A program made the translations under genes and the position numbers. Positions 23,999 through 31,703 of a stretch of 46,324 nt of DNA are shown here, piece after piece (position 1 is the stretch's first letter; every line of letters starts with the position of its first letter). This stretch comes from Nocardia yamanashiensis NBRC 100130. GTDB taxonomy: Bacteria > Actinomycetota > Actinomycetes > Mycobacteriales > Mycobacteriaceae. Location of the stretch: positions 1 to 46,324 of the forward strand of contig NZ_BDCD01000028.1 in assembly GCF_001613325.1 (NCBI RefSeq), given 5' to 3'. The notes under the pieces are model-generated. The model saw nothing but the letters and a program-made list of their open reading frames with translations. It was not told where the DNA came from and ran no database searches.

Positions 23999-24016
23999 AC
24001 ATACAGTCGTGTATGT
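23999..24016. promoter_or_regulatory. operator-like inverted repeat upstream of tetR
   Basis: ACATACAGTCGTGTATGT: perfect 7-bp arms, 4-nt spacer, identical arms to the site before ltp1. It covers the -35 region of the leaderless tetR promoter, consistent with autorepression. It lies ~180 bp before the divergent gene at 24193. Confidence 0.85.
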
Positions 24017-24192
24017 TCACGCCTCGTCAGTTCTCCGAGTTGCATCGCCTCGGACAGGCGAGCACACACGATCGGCCGATCGAAGGTCGGCCTGACAATT
24101 CGGTAGCTGAAATTTTGCCAAGGTTTGCAATCGATTACCGAGGCGGTGCGCATGCGCAAACGACCCGGTACGAGGCTCCGCCGTCGACTACC

Positions 24193-25398
24193 ATGAGCGC
24201 TTCGCGGCCGGGGCGGGCGCGGCCGATCGACCGGGGCCTGGTAGTTATGAGCGTATTGGCCGGGGCGCCACTGCATTCCACCGTCATTGCCGCGCTACGC
24301 ACTGCGGGCAAACAGGTTTCGCACTCCGTCGACACCCGCGATCTGCTGGTGGCCCTGATGTGGGTCGACGAACCGAGCCACTGGTCGCGGATCGAGTTGC
24401 ACGCCGGCGCTGTCGATGCCATCGCGGGCAAGATCGCCCACGATCCGGTCGATCGCAGCTCGGCCGAGTGGCGCGGCATTCCCCTCACCGGCACCTGTGC
24501 CGCCGCCCTCGGCATCGCCGAACGCCTGGCCCGCTACTACGACCTGTGGCCATTGCCCGCCGGCATTCTCGCGCTCGGCTTGATCGCCGACGAATCCAGC
24601 GCCGCCGCACAGGCTTTGGGCGACGGGCTCCAGCGCGGCGAACTGCTGCGCCTGATCCAGAACGAAGTGCTCGGGATATCTCTCAGCAGGCTCGGAGCCG
24701 TGCTGCCCGCGATCGTCCAGGAAGCGACCAACCCATCACGACCGCTGCCGTTCGGCTGGGTGCCCGCGGACGCCAGGCTCTGCTGCGGCGTCTGCGGATC
24801 CGTCCCGGCGGTGAACGTGAGTCTCAACGGCCACCAGGGCTTTCTGCTGTGGATCCGATTGGAGACGGTGGCGGGAACATTCTGCCGGGACTGCGGGCTG
24901 GCCACCTATCGCTCCTTGACCGTCAAGGGGCTCTGGCTGGGCTGGTGGAGCCCGGTCTCGCCGTTCTTCAACGCCTTCGTGCTGCTGACGAATCTGCAGG
25001 GCCGCAGCACCATCGCCCGGCTGCCGCCGCCTGTCCCGGGCGCACCCCGCACGCCGCTGGACCCGGGCCGGCCACTGCACCGTCGCCCGTCCGCCATCGG
25101 CGGCATGCTCATCCCGGTCATTGCCCTCATCGCCCTCGCGACCGCGATCATCACCTCCGGCGACCCCGAACCCGAACCCGAACCGCGCCACGCCGCCATC
25201 GGTACCTGCTTCGATCAGGTGCCCTGGGTCGTCACCACCGTCGAGATGAAGGAGGTGCCCTGCTCCGACGCGAGCGCACGCACCCAAGTCGTGGCCTGGT
25301 TTCCCAGGGATATCGATGGCGCCAACGAATGCCCCAAGCAGGGCGGCAACGGGTATCGCAAGAACGACGATGGCGTGCTGTGCCTGAAGACGCGGTAA
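24193..25398 (+). CDS. composite Clp-N-like / zinc-ribbon / membrane / LppU-like protein
   Basis: 401 residues from ATG 24193 (ATG 24247 is also possible; the frame runs open to 23857 across the tetR gene). Residues ~20-170 look like Clp N-terminal repeats (A-L-x-x-A-x-x, V-D-T-R-D-L-L-V-A-L, then a second weaker copy). C198-x-x-C201 and C231-x-x-C234 form a zinc-ribbon-like pair, followed by an amphipathic stretch (W-L-G-W-W-S-P). One membrane helix lies at ~303-322. The outer tail has four cysteines (339, 357, 380, 397) in a V-P-C-S-D-A pattern and C-P...C-L like the LppU/SCO3897 family. So the N-terminal half is cytosolic and the small Cys domain extracytoplasmic. The combination suggests a membrane sensor or adaptor; no role is known to me. 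Confidence 0.7.
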   Translation: MSASRPGRARPIDRGLVVMSVLAGAPLHSTVIAALRTAGKQVSHSVDTRDLLVALMWVDEPSHWSRIELHAGAVDAIAGKIAHDPVDRSSAEWRGIPLTGTCAAALGIAERLARYYDLWPLPAGILALGLIADESSAAAQALGDGLQRGELLRLIQNEVLGISLSRLGAVLPAIVQEATNPSRPLPFGWVPADARLCCGVCGSVPAVNVSLNGHQGFLLWIRLETVAGTFCRDCGLATYRSLTVKGLWLGWWSPVSPFFNAFVLLTNLQGRSTIARLPPPVPGAPRTPLDPGRPLHRRPSAIGGMLIPVIALIALATAIITSGDPEPEPEPRHAAIGTCFDQVPWVVTTVEMKEVPCSDASARTQVVAWFPRDIDGANECPKQGGNGYRKNDDGVLCLKTR

Positions 25399-25432
25399 CG
25401 GCGGGCGGACACGCCGGTCCGGGGACCGATGA

Positions 25433-26059
25433 TCAGTCCGTGATGCCGAGGGCGGCGAAGACCCGGCCACGCACCTCCTCGACCGATCCCACGCCGTCGA
25501 CCCGGCGCAGCAGGCCGCGGGCTGCGTAGAAGGGCAGCAGGTCGGCGGTCATCGTGCGGTAGGTGGCGATGCGGTCGCGGACGACGTCCTCGCGGTCGTC
25601 GGGGCGGTGCTCGAGTTCGGCGCCGGCCGGTGGGGGGTTGTATTTCAGGTGGTAGATCCGGCCGGTGCGCTTGTCGATGCGGCGGAGGACGGCGCGTTCG
25701 ATCAGCAGGTCCTCCGGGATATCCAGGGCGGCAACCGCATTCAGGGCGAGGTCGTGCTGGGCGAGGACGGTGTCCAGGCCGGCCGCCTGGGGTGTGGTGC
25801 GGGGGAAGCCGTCGAGCAGGAAGCCGGGTGCGCAGTCGGGTTCCTCCACACGCTTCGCCACGAGCGCGAGCACGACCTCGTCCGGCAGCAGACCGCCGAC
25901 GGCCATCAGGTCGACGTGTTCCTGCGCCAGTTCCCCCGCGGCCTTGGCCGCGCGCAGCATGTCACCCGTGGAGATCTGCGGAATCCCCAGCCGTTCACAG
26001 AGGAATGCCGCCTGCGTGCCCTTGCCCGCGCCGGGCGGTCCCACCAAGACGAGTCGCAT
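25433..26059 (-). CDS. adk: adenylate kinase (probably a second copy)
   Basis: 208 residues. Walker A at 7-15 (G-P-P-G-A-G-K-G-T), Q-I-S-T-G-D-M-L-R-A (AMP site), G-F-L-L-D-G-F-P-R-T (conserved Arg), and a short LID: R-R-I-D-K-R-T-G-R-I-Y-H-L-K-Y-N-P-P. It interconverts ATP+AMP and 2 ADP. Actinobacteria normally carry adk in the ribosomal-protein operon with secY and map; this one is not there, so it may be an extra paralogue. LID differs from the usual actinobacterial adk in having E-L-E-H-R-P-D-D. TACCGT box 6 nt before ATG 26059 suggests a leaderless start. Divergent from the dehydratase fusion by 41 bp. Confidence 0.88.
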   Translation of the reverse strand: MRLVLVGPPGAGKGTQAAFLCERLGIPQISTGDMLRAAKAAGELAQEHVDLMAVGGLLPDEVVLALVAKRVEEPDCAPGFLLDGFPRTTPQAAGLDTVLAQHDLALNAVAALDIPEDLLIERAVLRRIDKRTGRIYHLKYNPPPAGAELEHRPDDREDVVRDRIATYRTMTADLLPFYAARGLLRRVDGVGSVEEVRGRVFAALGITD

Positions 26060-26065
26060 GATCAC

Positions 26066-26071
26066 ACGGTA
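26066..26071 (-). promoter_or_regulatory. -10 box TACCGT, leaderless start of adk
   Basis: TACCGT on the minus strand is followed by 6 nt and ATG 26059. On the opposite strand CAGGAT (26089-26094) stands 6 nt before ATG 26101, so both genes of this 41-bp divergent gap may be leaderless. Confidence 0.5.
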
Positions 26072-26100
26072 CGGCGGGGCGGGGCTGGCAGGATGGTTGG

Positions 26101-26766
26101 ATGACGAAGCTGACCGGGAAGCAGATCGCCGAGGCGGGGCTGGACGGGTGGGTTTATGTGCCGGGCGGGTTGCAAACCCGGATTCGGACAAAGGATTTCG
26201 CGGGTGGGCTGGCCGTGGTGAACGCGATCGGGGCGGTGGCGGAGGAGCTGGATCATCATCCGGATCTGAATCTGCGGTACGGGTTCATCGATGTGCGGTC
26301 CAGCAGCCATGATGTGGGCGGGGTGACCGAGCGGGATGTGCGGCTGGCGCGCCGGATCTCCGCCATTGCCGCCGAGGCCGGGGCGGTGCTGGAACCGGAG
26401 CGGGTGTCACGGTTGGAATTGGCTCTCGATACGCCGGATCGGGCTGCGGTACAGCCGTTCTGGGCTGCCGTGTTCGGGATGGAACTCCCGTCCGGGGCCG
26501 CGCTCGCGGACGAGATCTCCGATCCGGCCGACGCATTGCCGACCGTGTGGTTCCAGCAGTCCGGGTCCGAGGAACCCCGTCAGCGGTGGCATCCGGATAT
26601 CTGGATCGAACCGGCTCAGGTACAGCCGCGCCTGGAAGCGGCGCTCGCCGCGGGCGGCGAGTTGGTCAGCGACGAGGCCGCGCCGAGCTTCTGGGTGCTG
26701 GCCGACCCGGAGGGAAACCGGGTTTGCCTGTGCACCTGGCAGGATCGTGAACCGCCGCAGAGCTAG
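26101..26766 (+). CDS. pterin-4a-carbinolamine dehydratase fused to a VOC domain
   Basis: 221 residues. Residues 1-~95 are a PCD/DCoH domain: E-E-L-D-H52-H53-P54, Y60-G-F, H70-D-V-G-G-V-T-E-R-D79 are the catalytic/signature positions. Residues ~105-218 are a VOC/glyoxalase-type domain (L-E-L-A-L-D-T-P-D, F-W-A-A-V-F-G-M-E, then W-H-P-D-I-W-I, A-D-P-E-G-N-R-V-C-L). PCD dehydrates the 4a-hydroxy pterin produced by aromatic amino acid hydroxylases, so it may serve the phenylalanine hydroxylase at 1423-2307. What the VOC domain does is unknown; it might bind metal or substrate. Its stop overlaps the convergent MFS gene by 4 bp. Confidence 0.88.
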   Translation: MTKLTGKQIAEAGLDGWVYVPGGLQTRIRTKDFAGGLAVVNAIGAVAEELDHHPDLNLRYGFIDVRSSSHDVGGVTERDVRLARRISAIAAEAGAVLEPERVSRLELALDTPDRAAVQPFWAAVFGMELPSGAALADEISDPADALPTVWFQQSGSEEPRQRWHPDIWIEPAQVQPRLEAALAAGGELVSDEAAPSFWVLADPEGNRVCLCTWQDREPPQS

Positions 26767-27962
26767 GCGGCTGCCGCGCGCCGGGCGAGGGTCACGGTGA
26801 CCGTGAAGAGCAGGACGCCGAGGATCGCCAGGCCGGTGCCGACCAGCGCCGGCGCGGTGTAGCCGAGTCCGGCGGCGATGACCAGGCCGCCCAGCCAGGC
26901 GCCCGCGGCATTGGCGATATTGAGGGCCGCGTGGTTGAGGGCGGCGGCCAAGGTCTGGGCGTCGTGCGCCACGTCCATCAGGCGGGTTTGCAGGGCCGGG
27001 CCGAGTGCCGCGCCGGACGCGCCGACGAAGAACGCCGCCACCGCGGCGGTGAACGGATTGTGCGCCGCCGCAATGAAAGCGGCCAGGATGACCACCATCG
27101 AGAGCAGGGCGGCGTACACCGCGCGGTCGACGCCGCGGTCGGTGAGGATGCCGCCGAGAATATTGCCCGCCACCATGCCGAGACCGAACAGCATGAGCAC
27201 GATCGGGACCAGACCGAGGGACATGCCGGCCACATCGGTGAGGGTGGTGGTGATGTAGGTGTAGACGGCGAACATGCCGCCGAAGCCGACCGCGCCGACC
27301 AGCAGGGTCAGCAGCACCTGCGGGCGGCGCAGCGCGCCGAGTTCGGTGCGGGGATCGGTGAGGACGATGCCGGTGAGCTCCGGCACGAAGCGCGCGATGG
27401 CGGCCACCGTGGCCAGACCGATGACGGCGACCACCACGTAAGCGTCCCGCCAGCCCAGATGCTGCCCCAGCCACGTGGCGGCGGGAACGCCGACAACGTT
27501 GGCGGCGCTCAGACCCAGCATAACTGCGGCAACCGCTTTGGCCCGTTGCCCCACCGGTGCCAGCGAGGCCGCGGCCAGCGACGCGACGCCGAAATACGCG
27601 CCGTGCGGCAGGCCCGAGACGAAACGGGCCGCGGTGAAGGTCAGGAAGGTCGGGGCCACCACCGACGCGGCATTGCCCACGGTGAACGCCAGCATCAGCA
27701 CCATCAGCAGGCGTTTGCGCGGCACCCGGGCGCACAGCGCGGCGATCACCGGGGCGCCGATCACCACGCCGAGCGCGTACGCCGAGACGGCATGCCCGGC
27801 ACTCGGTTCCGAGACGCCGAAGGTCTTCGCGATATCCGGCAGCAAACCCATGGTGACGAATTCGGTGGTGCCGATGCCGAACCCGCCCAGCGCCAGCGCC
27901 AGCATGGCGGGGATATGCCAGCCGCGCTCTCGCACGACCGGCGTGGCATCGGACGCGGTCAT
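26763..27962 (-). CDS. MFS transporter, 12-TM DHA1 type
   Basis: About 399 residues with 12 predicted membrane helices. Marks of the DHA1 subfamily: G-T-T-E-F-V-T-M-G-L-L-P in helix 1, a V-P-R-K-R-L-L loop (motif A variant) and G-L-P-H-G-A-Y-F-G-V in helix 4-5. Resembles arabinose-efflux/chloramphenicol-resistance-like permeases. Start uncertain: ATG 27962 is used, an in-frame GTG at 28055 is possible. No ribosome site is obvious for either. No regulator next to it. Confidence 0.85.
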   Translation of the reverse strand: MTASDATPVVRERGWHIPAMLALALGGFGIGTTEFVTMGLLPDIAKTFGVSEPSAGHAVSAYALGVVIGAPVIAALCARVPRKRLLMVLMLAFTVGNAASVVAPTFLTFTAARFVSGLPHGAYFGVASLAAASLAPVGQRAKAVAAVMLGLSAANVVGVPAATWLGQHLGWRDAYVVVAVIGLATVAAIARFVPELTGIVLTDPRTELGALRRPQVLLTLLVGAVGFGGMFAVYTYITTTLTDVAGMSLGLVPIVLMLFGLGMVAGNILGGILTDRGVDRAVYAALLSMVVILAAFIAAAHNPFTAAVAAFFVGASGAALGPALQTRLMDVAHDAQTLAAALNHAALNIANAAGAWLGGLVIAAGLGYTAPALVGTGLAILGVLLFTVTVTLARRAAAA

Positions 27963-28171
27963 GGTGGGCGCGGCGGCCTCGGAAACTGATTTCGGCACAA
28001 CCAATCGCAACACCGGAGCGAACCCGGCCGAAACCCCCGAACGCGGTGATCTCACTCACCACGCGCCGATCTTCGTCACGTCCGGGCGGGTTACCGGGTT
28101 CGCTCACTCCGCCGCGAGCCGCACCCGGCCGGCCAAGCGATGGCAAGCCGTGGCGGCCGCCACCTCCCCGC

Positions 28172-29536
28172 CTATCCGGCGGCGGCGTTCGCGACCGGGT
28201 AGCTGGAGCGGAAAGTCGCGGCGGGGTCGTATTTGCTCTTGATCTGCTGTAGGCGGGTCAGGGTTTCCGGATCGAAGGCGGCTGCGACGGATTCGCCGGA
28301 ATCCAAGTAGGTCAATGGTTTCCGGCCGGACAGGTGCGGGCGCAGGGCGGCGGTGACGGCGTCCTGGCGGGCGGCGACCACAGCGGCCAGTTCCGGGGTC
28401 GGGATCGGCCCGAGGAGGGAGAGCAGGTAGGGCTCGCTGATGCCGCCCGCGCAGCCCGCGTCGGGGGCAGGGCGGGTGATCGCGCCGCCGAGGTGGCGGA
28501 GCTGAGCCAGCGCTAACGGAGCGGGGGTGCCGCCGGGGGCCACGGCATCGAGCAGGGCGGCGGCGGTTTCGGGGGCGAGATCGGTGAGGAGTTCGCCGCG
28601 GATGCGGGCCGGGGTGGGAGCGGTGGGTTCCATGCAGATGGAACCGATCTCGGTGGGCAGCAGCGGGCGGCGGGTGTCCAGCACCAGGCCGGGCACCTCC
28701 TCGAACCAGCGCAGCGGGGAGGTGACCGCGCCCTGGGCCAGCACGTCGATGGCGACCATGGCGCGGCCGCGCAGCAGTTCGGGAAGCTGTGGGAAGGGCG
28801 GGAATTGGATGACGGTGTACCAGATGCTCAGGCCCTCGGGCGCTTCCAACGTGGCGCGGCGGAAGGCCGACAGCACCGCTTCCGCCTGCTCGCTCGGCCA
28901 CAGCATGCGACCGCCGGACAGCGAATCCGCTTCGAACAGTTCGAGTTCCAGCTCCGTGACGAGCGCGAAATCGCCGCCGCCGCCACGCAAGGCCCAGAAC
29001 AGGTCCGGTTCGGAGTCGGCGCTCACCCGGGTCCGGGCGCCGTCCGCGGTGATCACCTCGAACGCACGCACCGTGTTCGCGGCGTACCCGTGACTGCGCG
29101 CGAACCAGCCGAGGCCGCCGCCGAGCGTGTAGCCCGCCACGCCCACCACATCGGAACTGCCCACCGCACCGGTCAATCCGCGTTCGGCGGCCGCGCCCAG
29201 CACATCCAGCCAGGGCATGCCCGCGCCGATCCGAGCCGTCCGCGCCCGCGCGTCGATCTGCACGCCCTGCAAGGCGCGCGTCTTCACCAGAATCGTCCCG
29301 TCGGCCGCGGTGGACGCCCCGTGCCCGGTGGTCTGCGTGCTCACCGCCAGCCCCGCCCGGCCCGCGTACCGCACCACGGCCGCCGCGTCATCGACGTCCG
29401 CGACCTCGACCACGGCCACCGGCTGCTGCGCCACCGCCACATTCCACGGCATCCGAGCCTGCTCGAACCCGTCCTCCCCCATCGCGACGACCCGCCCGCG
29501 CACCGCGCTCCGCAGCTCGTTCCCGATTCCCGTCAT
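28172..29536 (-). CDS. FAD-linked oxidoreductase, berberine-bridge-like
   Basis: 454 residues from ATG 29536, which has a strong GGAGGAGG site; the frame upstream is unrelated. FAD-binding (PCMH) domain ~38-215 with T-T-G-H72-G-A-S-T; His72 is at the position that carries the 8-alpha bond. The Cys expected for the second flavin link is missing: the region reads V-G-V-A-G-Y-T-L-G-G-G-L-G-W. C-terminal Y-D-P-A-A-T-F-R-S-S is the usual BBE ending. Probably oxidises an alcohol or sugar-like compound with O2 in the cytosol. Stands alone on the minus strand. Confidence 0.88.
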   Translation of the reverse strand: MTGIGNELRSAVRGRVVAMGEDGFEQARMPWNVAVAQQPVAVVEVADVDDAAAVVRYAGRAGLAVSTQTTGHGASTAADGTILVKTRALQGVQIDARARTARIGAGMPWLDVLGAAAERGLTGAVGSSDVVGVAGYTLGGGLGWFARSHGYAANTVRAFEVITADGARTRVSADSEPDLFWALRGGGGDFALVTELELELFEADSLSGGRMLWPSEQAEAVLSAFRRATLEAPEGLSIWYTVIQFPPFPQLPELLRGRAMVAIDVLAQGAVTSPLRWFEEVPGLVLDTRRPLLPTEIGSICMEPTAPTPARIRGELLTDLAPETAAALLDAVAPGGTPAPLALAQLRHLGGAITRPAPDAGCAGGISEPYLLSLLGPIPTPELAAVVAARQDAVTAALRPHLSGRKPLTYLDSGESVAAAFDPETLTRLQQIKSKYDPAATFRSSYPVANAAAG

Positions 29537-29769
29537 CATTCCTCCTCCGATACACCGTTCCCCGCACCGGTTTCCCGGTGGACGATGCACATCCACGACC
29601 GCGCATGCCGATCGGCATGCCGGGCAAGCACTTCCGGCCAGCCGTCCAGTAATCACCCGGCCACCCACCCCGCGTTAACCGCGCCCGCCCGCTACTCCCC
29701 CGCCATCTTCACCGCGCCCCGATGACCGTTTCATGATCACGCCCCGCAACCGCCCCCGGAAACCAGTTC

Positions 29770-29811
29770 GGGCACCCGCCCACCCACCGGATTCGGTGGA
29801 GGCAGGTGCCC
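29770..29811. other. long imperfect hairpin with GATT loop
   Basis: Outer 7-bp stem (GGGCACC/GGTGCCC), a 3-bp GCC/GGC stem, and an inner 6-bp CCACCG/CGGTGG closed by GATT, with only small asymmetric bulges between them. A second 9-bp stem at 29840-29861 follows 28 bp later. Strand undetermined. No family recognised. Confidence 0.5.
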
Positions 29812-30148
29812 GTGCGGAGCGCGGCGGAAGGATGGTCCTGGCCGGGACGGTAGTCCCGGCCCCCATCGTTCGCCGCTGCGGCGCTGTTCACGTTGCATCA
29901 GCGCAAGCTCCGGACCCAGTTCGGTCCGTCGCCCCCGGTTTGCCTCGCGGCATGCCCGGGTCAGAGGTGAGACCTGAGGTCACCCCGGTCCAAAGGCCGG
30001 GACCTGGCGGCCGCTACCTGGTTCCGAGGCGAACCTCACGGCTCGTTCCCGATCTCAGGAGCGCGACTCGCGCCTCACCTTGATTTCATAGGCGAGACCT
30101 CTCGGCCCAGCTCCGATTTCAGGAGCGCGACCTCGCGTCTCACCCTGG

Positions 30149-30210
30149 GGTTTCAGGGGCCGGCCCCTGAATCTCCCTCCCCTTTCGGGGTTTCAGGGGC
30201 TTGCCCCTGA
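30149..30210. repeat. two tandem hairpin units behind icd
   Basis: Each unit starts GGGTTTCAGGGGC and forms a stem: TTCAGGGGCCGGCCCCTGAA at 30152-30171 is a perfect 20-bp palindrome and TCAGGGGC-TT-GCCCCTGA at 30193-30210 an 8-bp stem. Lying 31 bp past the icd stop on the minus strand they can serve as terminators for icd; their repeated form also resembles dispersed intergenic repeats. Confidence 0.65.
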
Positions 30211-30240
30211 GAATTGCTTCTCTCCCGCCGCAGGCGGGGC

Positions 30241-31458
30241 TCAGCGCAGCTCGCGCGCCAGGTTGGCGTCCAGCACGCCGAGGAACTCCTCGGTGGTCAG
30301 GTAACCCTGGTCCCCGCCGACCAGCAGCGCGAGATCCTTGGTCATCTGCCCGTCCTCGACCGTCTTGATGACGACGTCCTCGAGGGTCTGCGCGAAGCCG
30401 ATCACCTCGGGGGTGTTGTCCAGCTTGCCGCGATGCGCCAGACCACGCGTCCACGCGAAGATCGAGGCGATCGGGTTGGTGGAGGTGGGCTTGCCCTGCT
30501 GGTGCTGACGGTAGTGCCGCGTCACGGTGCCGTGCGCCGCCTCCGCCTCACAGGTGCGGCCGTCCGGGGTGAGCAGCACGGAGGTCATCAGACCCAGCGA
30601 GCCGAAGCCCTGCGCCACGGTGTCGGACTGCACGTCGCCGTCGTAGTTCTTGCAGGCCCAGACGTAGCCGCCCTCCCACTTGAGCGCGGAGGCGACCATA
30701 TCGTCGATCAGGCGGTGCTCGTAGGTCAGACCGGCCGCGTCGAACTCGTCCTTGAACTCGGTCTGGTACACCTCCTCGAAGGTGTCCTTGAACATGCCGT
30801 CGTAGGCCTTGAGGATGGTGTTCTTGGTCGACATGTACACCGGGTAGTTCTGCTGCAGGCCGTAGTTCAGCGAGGCCCGCGCGAAGTCCCGGATGGACTC
30901 CTGGAAGTTGTACATGCCCATGACCACGCCGCCGTCTTCCGGCATGCGCACGACCTCGTGCTGGATCGGCTCGGAGCCGTCCTCGGGCGTGAAGGTCAGG
31001 GTGACGGTGCCCGCCTGGTGCACCTTGAAATCGGTGGCACGGTACTGGTCACCGAAGGCGTGGCGGCCGATGATGATCGGCTTGGTCCAGCCCGGAACCA
31101 GACGCGGGACGTTCGAGATGATGATCGGCGCGCGGAAGATGGTGCCGCCGAGGATGTTGCGGATGGTGCCGTTGGGCGACCGCCACATCTTCTTCAAGCC
31201 GAATTCCTCGACTCGCGCCTCGTCCGGGGTGATCGTCGCGCACTTGACGCCCACGCCGTGCTTCTTGATGGCGTTCGCGGCGTCGATGGTGATCTGATCA
31301 TCGGTCTTGTCGCGGGCTTCGATGCCGAGGTCGTAGTACTCGAGGTTCACATCGAGATACGGATTGATCAGCTTGTCCTTGATGAACTGCCAGATGATCC
31401 GGGTCATCTCGTCGCCGTCGAGTTCGACGACGGTGCCTTCAACCTTGATCTTGGACAT
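30241..31458 (-). CDS. icd: NADP-dependent isocitrate dehydrogenase, eukaryote-like dimeric type
   Basis: 405 residues that oxidise isocitrate to 2-oxoglutarate with NADP. Subfamily II landmarks: K-V-E-G-T-V-V-E-L-D-G-D-E-M-T-R-I-I-W at the start, W-R-S-P-N-G-T-I-R-N-I-L-G-G (substrate site), Y-M-S-T-K-N-T-I-L-K-A-Y-D-G (~208-222), D-D-M-V-A metal loop and the Arg-His NADP region H-G-T-V-T-R-H-Y-R. ATG 31458; an AGGAGG element lies 13 nt upstream, somewhat far. Single-gene unit; a housekeeping TCA enzyme. Actinobacteria often hold this type (Icd1) beside a monomeric one (Icd2). Confidence 0.96.
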   Translation of the reverse strand: MSKIKVEGTVVELDGDEMTRIIWQFIKDKLINPYLDVNLEYYDLGIEARDKTDDQITIDAANAIKKHGVGVKCATITPDEARVEEFGLKKMWRSPNGTIRNILGGTIFRAPIIISNVPRLVPGWTKPIIIGRHAFGDQYRATDFKVHQAGTVTLTFTPEDGSEPIQHEVVRMPEDGGVVMGMYNFQESIRDFARASLNYGLQQNYPVYMSTKNTILKAYDGMFKDTFEEVYQTEFKDEFDAAGLTYEHRLIDDMVASALKWEGGYVWACKNYDGDVQSDTVAQGFGSLGLMTSVLLTPDGRTCEAEAAHGTVTRHYRQHQQGKPTSTNPIASIFAWTRGLAHRGKLDNTPEVIGFAQTLEDVVIKTVEDGQMTKDLALLVGGDQGYLTTEEFLGVLDANLARELR

Positions 31459-31703
31459 GGATCTTCGTGTCCTCCTAGGAAGGTGGTGCTCCCATTGCAC
31501 GGCCGGTGAGCACCGCTTGTAGCGGACCCCAGCTGTTCAACAGACAACGTATACGCCCGGCGCCCGGCCGGGGGCCTCTGGTACCAGGTCCACGTCCGAT
31601 GTGGCGTCAAGCATGACAAGCGTACTGCTGGTCCCATCCTCACCGCGCGGCCAGCCCCCGCTGTGCGGGAACGCGGCATCGGTTACTCGCAAGTAGGGTG
31701 CAA

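Larger units (their letters stand above)
29537..30240. repeat. gene-free region packed with inverted and direct repeats
   Basis: About 700 bp between icd and the FAD oxidoreductase, with no credible gene. Visible items: an imperfect hairpin of GGGCACC...GGTGCCC with an inner CCACCG-GATT-CGGTGG (29770-29811); a 9-bp stem GGCCGGGAC-GGTA-GTCCCGGCC (29840-29861); a direct repeat GATYTCAGGAGCGCGA followed by CTCGCGYCTCACC (30051-30079 and 30115-30144, near-identical); and two hairpin units at 30149-30171 and 30188-30210 beginning GGGTTTCAGGGGC. Short frames here lack codon bias and homology. Could be a repeat island or structured RNA. Confidence 0.6.

Noticed and set aside
29733..30083. 116-codon plus-strand frame in the repeat island
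   Set aside because: Lies over hairpins and repeats, Pro/Arg-rich without codon bias, no ribosome site.
30051..30154. Possible CRISPR array from the direct repeats
   Set aside because: Only two copies, unequal spacing, no cas genes and the repeats are imperfect.
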